From Chamaecrista fasciculata (taxonomy: Eukaryota > Streptophyta > Magnoliopsida > Fabales > Fabaceae), in the NCBI GenBank assembly GCA_003254925.1, contig QANZ01004239.1, positions 5,673 through 69,672 of the forward strand: DNA of 64,000 nucleotides. Direction: 5' to 3'. Every line of letters begins with the position of its first letter. Positions within the stretch are counted from its first letter, which is position 1. The position numbers and the translations under genes are program-made. This document shows, in pieces, positions 61,666-64,000 of the stretch. The notes under the pieces are model-generated. The model was not told the origin of the DNA. It made no database searches and saw only the letters and a list, made by a program, of their open reading frames with translations.

Positions 61666-62501
61666 ATAATAATTGAATCAGGAAAAAAACGTAAACGAAC
61701 GTGTTTACTTTGATTATAATCAAAACAGATTATAATCAAAACGGAAACGAACTGGGCCTAAACATCCAATAAAAAATTAGCAAGTGTTTTAATTGTGGTT
61801 CTACAAAAATTTAAAAATATGTTAAATAGTCCAACGACTAATTTTAATAATACAAAAAGCCCCTTCAACTTTAAGACTTCCTCAATTTATTCCCCTAGTT
61901 TTAAAATCTAAGTAAACACCCCATATCTTTCAACTTAATACGACAAATTATATATTATTTCTCTGGCAACTATTGTATTTTATCATAAATTAAATTTATT
62001 TTTCATAAATAGGTTAAATTCAACATCAAAACAAAGAGAAAAAGAAGGACCAAAGAAACATCTATGATACTCCAGTTCAAATGCATTTTAGAACTTAAAA
62101 TCTCATAATTCATATTGCTAAGTCCTGATTGATTTAAGTCTGTGATGAATAGAATCAACACTTCAACATTTGGCAGAAGCATCATACAAATTAAGAGGGG
62201 AAGAAGGAAAAAATGATTATGCAGAAAATTACAGCACATGTTAAGATACTGCCATTAATGAAAACATTTCTTCTCCATCTTTTCTAAAAACTGAGTTCAA
62301 AATAGGTGGGAGCATGTTCTTGTATTTATAATCTTAAAATAGTACTATGTTTTAAAAAATAAAAAAAAAAAATCACTTTTGGGGAATAAAATCAAACAGT
62401 CCCTAACACCACTGAAACTCTCTTAATATATATACAGAGAATCTTGCATGTACTTGAAACTTGTTTACAATCAAAGAATAAACAAGAAAAGAAACTTGAA
62501 T

Positions 62502-63878
62502 TCAAATGGGCACTTCCATTATCTCTGCAGATCTGGTGTAAATGTGCCTCTTGCAAATCCATGCAATTTGACCGGTATCTCTATACCTCACACGCCACAA
62601 ACCAAACTTTTCAGCAATATCCTTCCCAGAGGAGCATCCTCTTTCCCTCAAGAAATCTAGCACCCATTGCTGTGCTGCTCTCAAATCTTGCTGAGTGTCC
62701 CTTGAAGAAGAAGCTTCTCTATTCCTGCGAGCCATAGTTGCAGCCGCCCCTATGGCTCCAGCTGCTGCTGCACCAGCAAAAACTGAAGACCCTGCCAAAC
62801 TAGCAACTTCCTTGCTCAAGTCAGGTATCAGTTGTCCCATTCCAGCTGCTAGATGTGCTCCTATTCTAAGAGCAAATGTTACCAATTTCATGAAATTCTT
62901 CATGTGTGGAGCCAAAGATTTGACAGCTCTATTATCAACTTGCAGAAGTTCACAGCCCATTTGATCTTCAACAACATGCATTTCTCCTCGGAACTCGCAT
63001 AGCATGTGAAGGCGAAGAGCAGTCATGCCAGAAATTATGCTAGTCACCAGTCTCCTAGAGTAGTTTTCGGTTTTTACAAAGTAGAACATGTTGGGTACTT
63101 TCCTCTCCTCAACTTGGACATTGAAGGACACTAGGTAGTTTATTTTGCGACGAAGCTCGAGGAGGAGTCTATGTTCATAATATCTCAGTCCTTGGATTTC
63201 CTGCTTCAGATCTCTTATTTCCTGCTCAATAATCTTGAGTCTATGTAAGACTGCTTCAACCCCTTTCGCTATTCCCCCAATGCTTGCTTCTACAGTTTGA
63301 GCTTCTTCACCTAAGGCTAAAGAGTGATCTTGTTGATGATTATTTTCAGGTAGCACTTGCAGCTCTTGAGAGAGATTGTATAAGTCATGATACCTTCGGT
63401 GCAGCACTTCTCGAAAATCATCATCAGACAGAATGTCTCGTGCAAAATCAAAACCTGATTGCAGAATAGGCTTACTGGAGTCTACAACCTCACTCCATGT
63501 GTGTTGATAATCATACATGCTGTCTGCCGGAAGCGAAAGCAATGCTTGTTTCAGTTGCTGCAGAGAAACAATTTGAGTTCTTCGGTATCTAGGAGGTGTC
63601 AAATGCTGGACACAGGCAGGCCTTATAACATTCTCAGTCAAGGTGATCCCATGGCAGAGGCTTTGAATTGATGGGATTATGAGTTGCTGAATGACTCTTA
63701 GAGTTTCTGTCAAGTTCTTGGTGGAACAAGCAAGGACATCAATGTAGTAACCTAATTGACCTCCGAGCTCTACTCGGATATACACTCCATTAATGCTGAT
63801 TGAAATGAGGTACTTCTCAATACTGTAAGTTGCTCCATGTTGATTCTTTAGAACCATGATTCTGTTGTGAAGGTGCAC
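62502..63878 (-). CDS. TRN1: TORNADO 1-like protein, last exon (C-terminal 459 residues)
   Basis: One open exon runs from a splice acceptor (complement of 63879-63880, reading ...cttAG) at 63878 down to TGA at 62502-62504, encoding the C-terminal third of a TORNADO 1-like protein. The first codon is GTG after the acceptor, not a start; upstream exons (expected LRR and GTPase-like parts) lie beyond the right edge. Visible features are 'GVYIRVELGGQLGYYIDVLA' near the start, a conserved SDDDFREVLHRRYHDLYNL block, a coiled coil (about EQEIRDLKQEIQGLRYYEHR), an Ala/Gly-rich hydrophobic stretch, and a C-terminal FGLWRVRYRDTGQIAWICKR block ending MEVPI. TRN1 is needed for patterning and symmetric growth of plant organs; the biochemical role of this region is not defined. 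The call rests on remembered similarity. Confidence 0.88.
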   Translation of the reverse strand: MHLHNRIMVLKNQHGATYSIEKYLISISINGVYIRVELGGQLGYYIDVLACSTKNLTETLRVIQQLIIPSIQSLCHGITLTENVIRPACVQHLTPPRYRRTQIVSLQQLKQALLSLPADSMYDYQHTWSEVVDSSKPILQSGFDFARDILSDDDFREVLHRRYHDLYNLSQELQVLPENNHQQDHSLALGEEAQTVEASIGGIAKGVEAVLHRLKIIEQEIRDLKQEIQGLRYYEHRLLLELRRKINYLVSFNVQVEERKVPNMFYFVKTENYSRRLVTSIISGMTALRLHMLCEFRGEMHVVEDQMGCELLQVDNRAVKSLAPHMKNFMKLVTFALRIGAHLAAGMGQLIPDLSKEVASLAGSSVFAGAAAAGAIGAAATMARRNREASSSRDTQQDLRAAQQWVLDFLRERGCSSGKDIAEKFGLWRVRYRDTGQIAWICKRHIYTRSAEIMEVPI

Positions 63879-64000
63879 CTAAGGTCCCAAGTATTGTGCA
63901 AGAGATAGGGAATAGGTTAGATACAAATAGCTATATTATACATGATATTGTTGAATAAATGACCAAATACTCCTAGTGATCACTACGAAAATAGTATTTG
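63879..64000 (-). other. Intron of the TORNADO 1-like gene (partial)
   Basis: AT-rich sequence directly 5' (on the minus strand) of the acceptor that opens the last exon. No exon is recognised before the window ends. Confidence 0.6.

Larger units (their letters stand above)
57864..62501. other. Intergenic region between the kinesin and TORNADO 1-like genes
   Basis: The kinesin 3' flank (to about 58150) is followed by AT-rich DNA without a recognisable gene (58150-59000). Then come a Helitron-like element (59012-59318), a SINE (59406-59584), two Mutator-type MITEs (59730-60307 and 60780-60978) and a GC-rich hAT-like element (61014-61665). The stretch 61700-62501 is probably the 3' flank of the minus-strand gene. 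Confidence 0.7.

Overview
The window is AT-rich nuclear DNA from a flowering plant, most probably a eudicot. The genes are intron-rich with GT-AG introns, and the protein families are plant-specific: a GPI-anchored lipid-transfer protein, an arabinogalactan peptide, a KIN-12 kinesin and TORNADO 1. Intergenic DNA and introns are packed with plant-type transposon remnants. The species cannot be named from sequence alone. There are two assembly gaps (37729-38192 and 48656-48777). I see no CRISPR array, no free-standing tRNA or rRNA gene, and no bacterial-style operon.

Protein-coding genes, left to right: a GPI-anchored nsLTP in four exons (4739-9645, +); NADH-cytochrome b5 reductase 1 in nine exons (16960-23033, +); chaperonin subunit CCT7/TCP-1-eta in fourteen exons (27448-34329, +); a single-exon arabinogalactan peptide (49245-49448, +); a KIN-12F-like kinesin in sixteen exons (52031-57863, +); and the last exon of a TORNADO 1-like gene (62502-63878, -), whose 5' part lies beyond the right edge. 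I joined exons by hand; reading phase is maintained at every junction and each product is close to the length I recall for its family. These genes are functionally unrelated and are presumably regulated separately.

The repeat fraction is the more unusual part. Many elements are bounded by recognisable target-site duplications (TSDs). Mutator-type foldback elements with about 9-bp TSDs lie at 24780-26005, 36905-37431, 38783-39102, 47784-51612, 59730-60307 and 60780-60978. TAA-flanked PIF/Harbinger-like elements lie at 11470-12854 and 23675-24290. There are three tRNA-derived SINEs with 12-18 bp TSDs, a 5'-truncated LINE with a 15-bp TSD, several short Helitron-like elements, and LTR/TRIM-like remnants.

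The best candidate for something undescribed is the unit at 47784-51612. It is a Mutator-type element with very long inverted arms and a perfect 9-bp TSD, and its loop holds a complete, open arabinogalactan-peptide gene. A diverged copy of the pre-insertion site lies about 0.4 kb upstream. A second palindrome (24780-26005) carries a small ORF in each arm; the two have diverged by in-frame differences.
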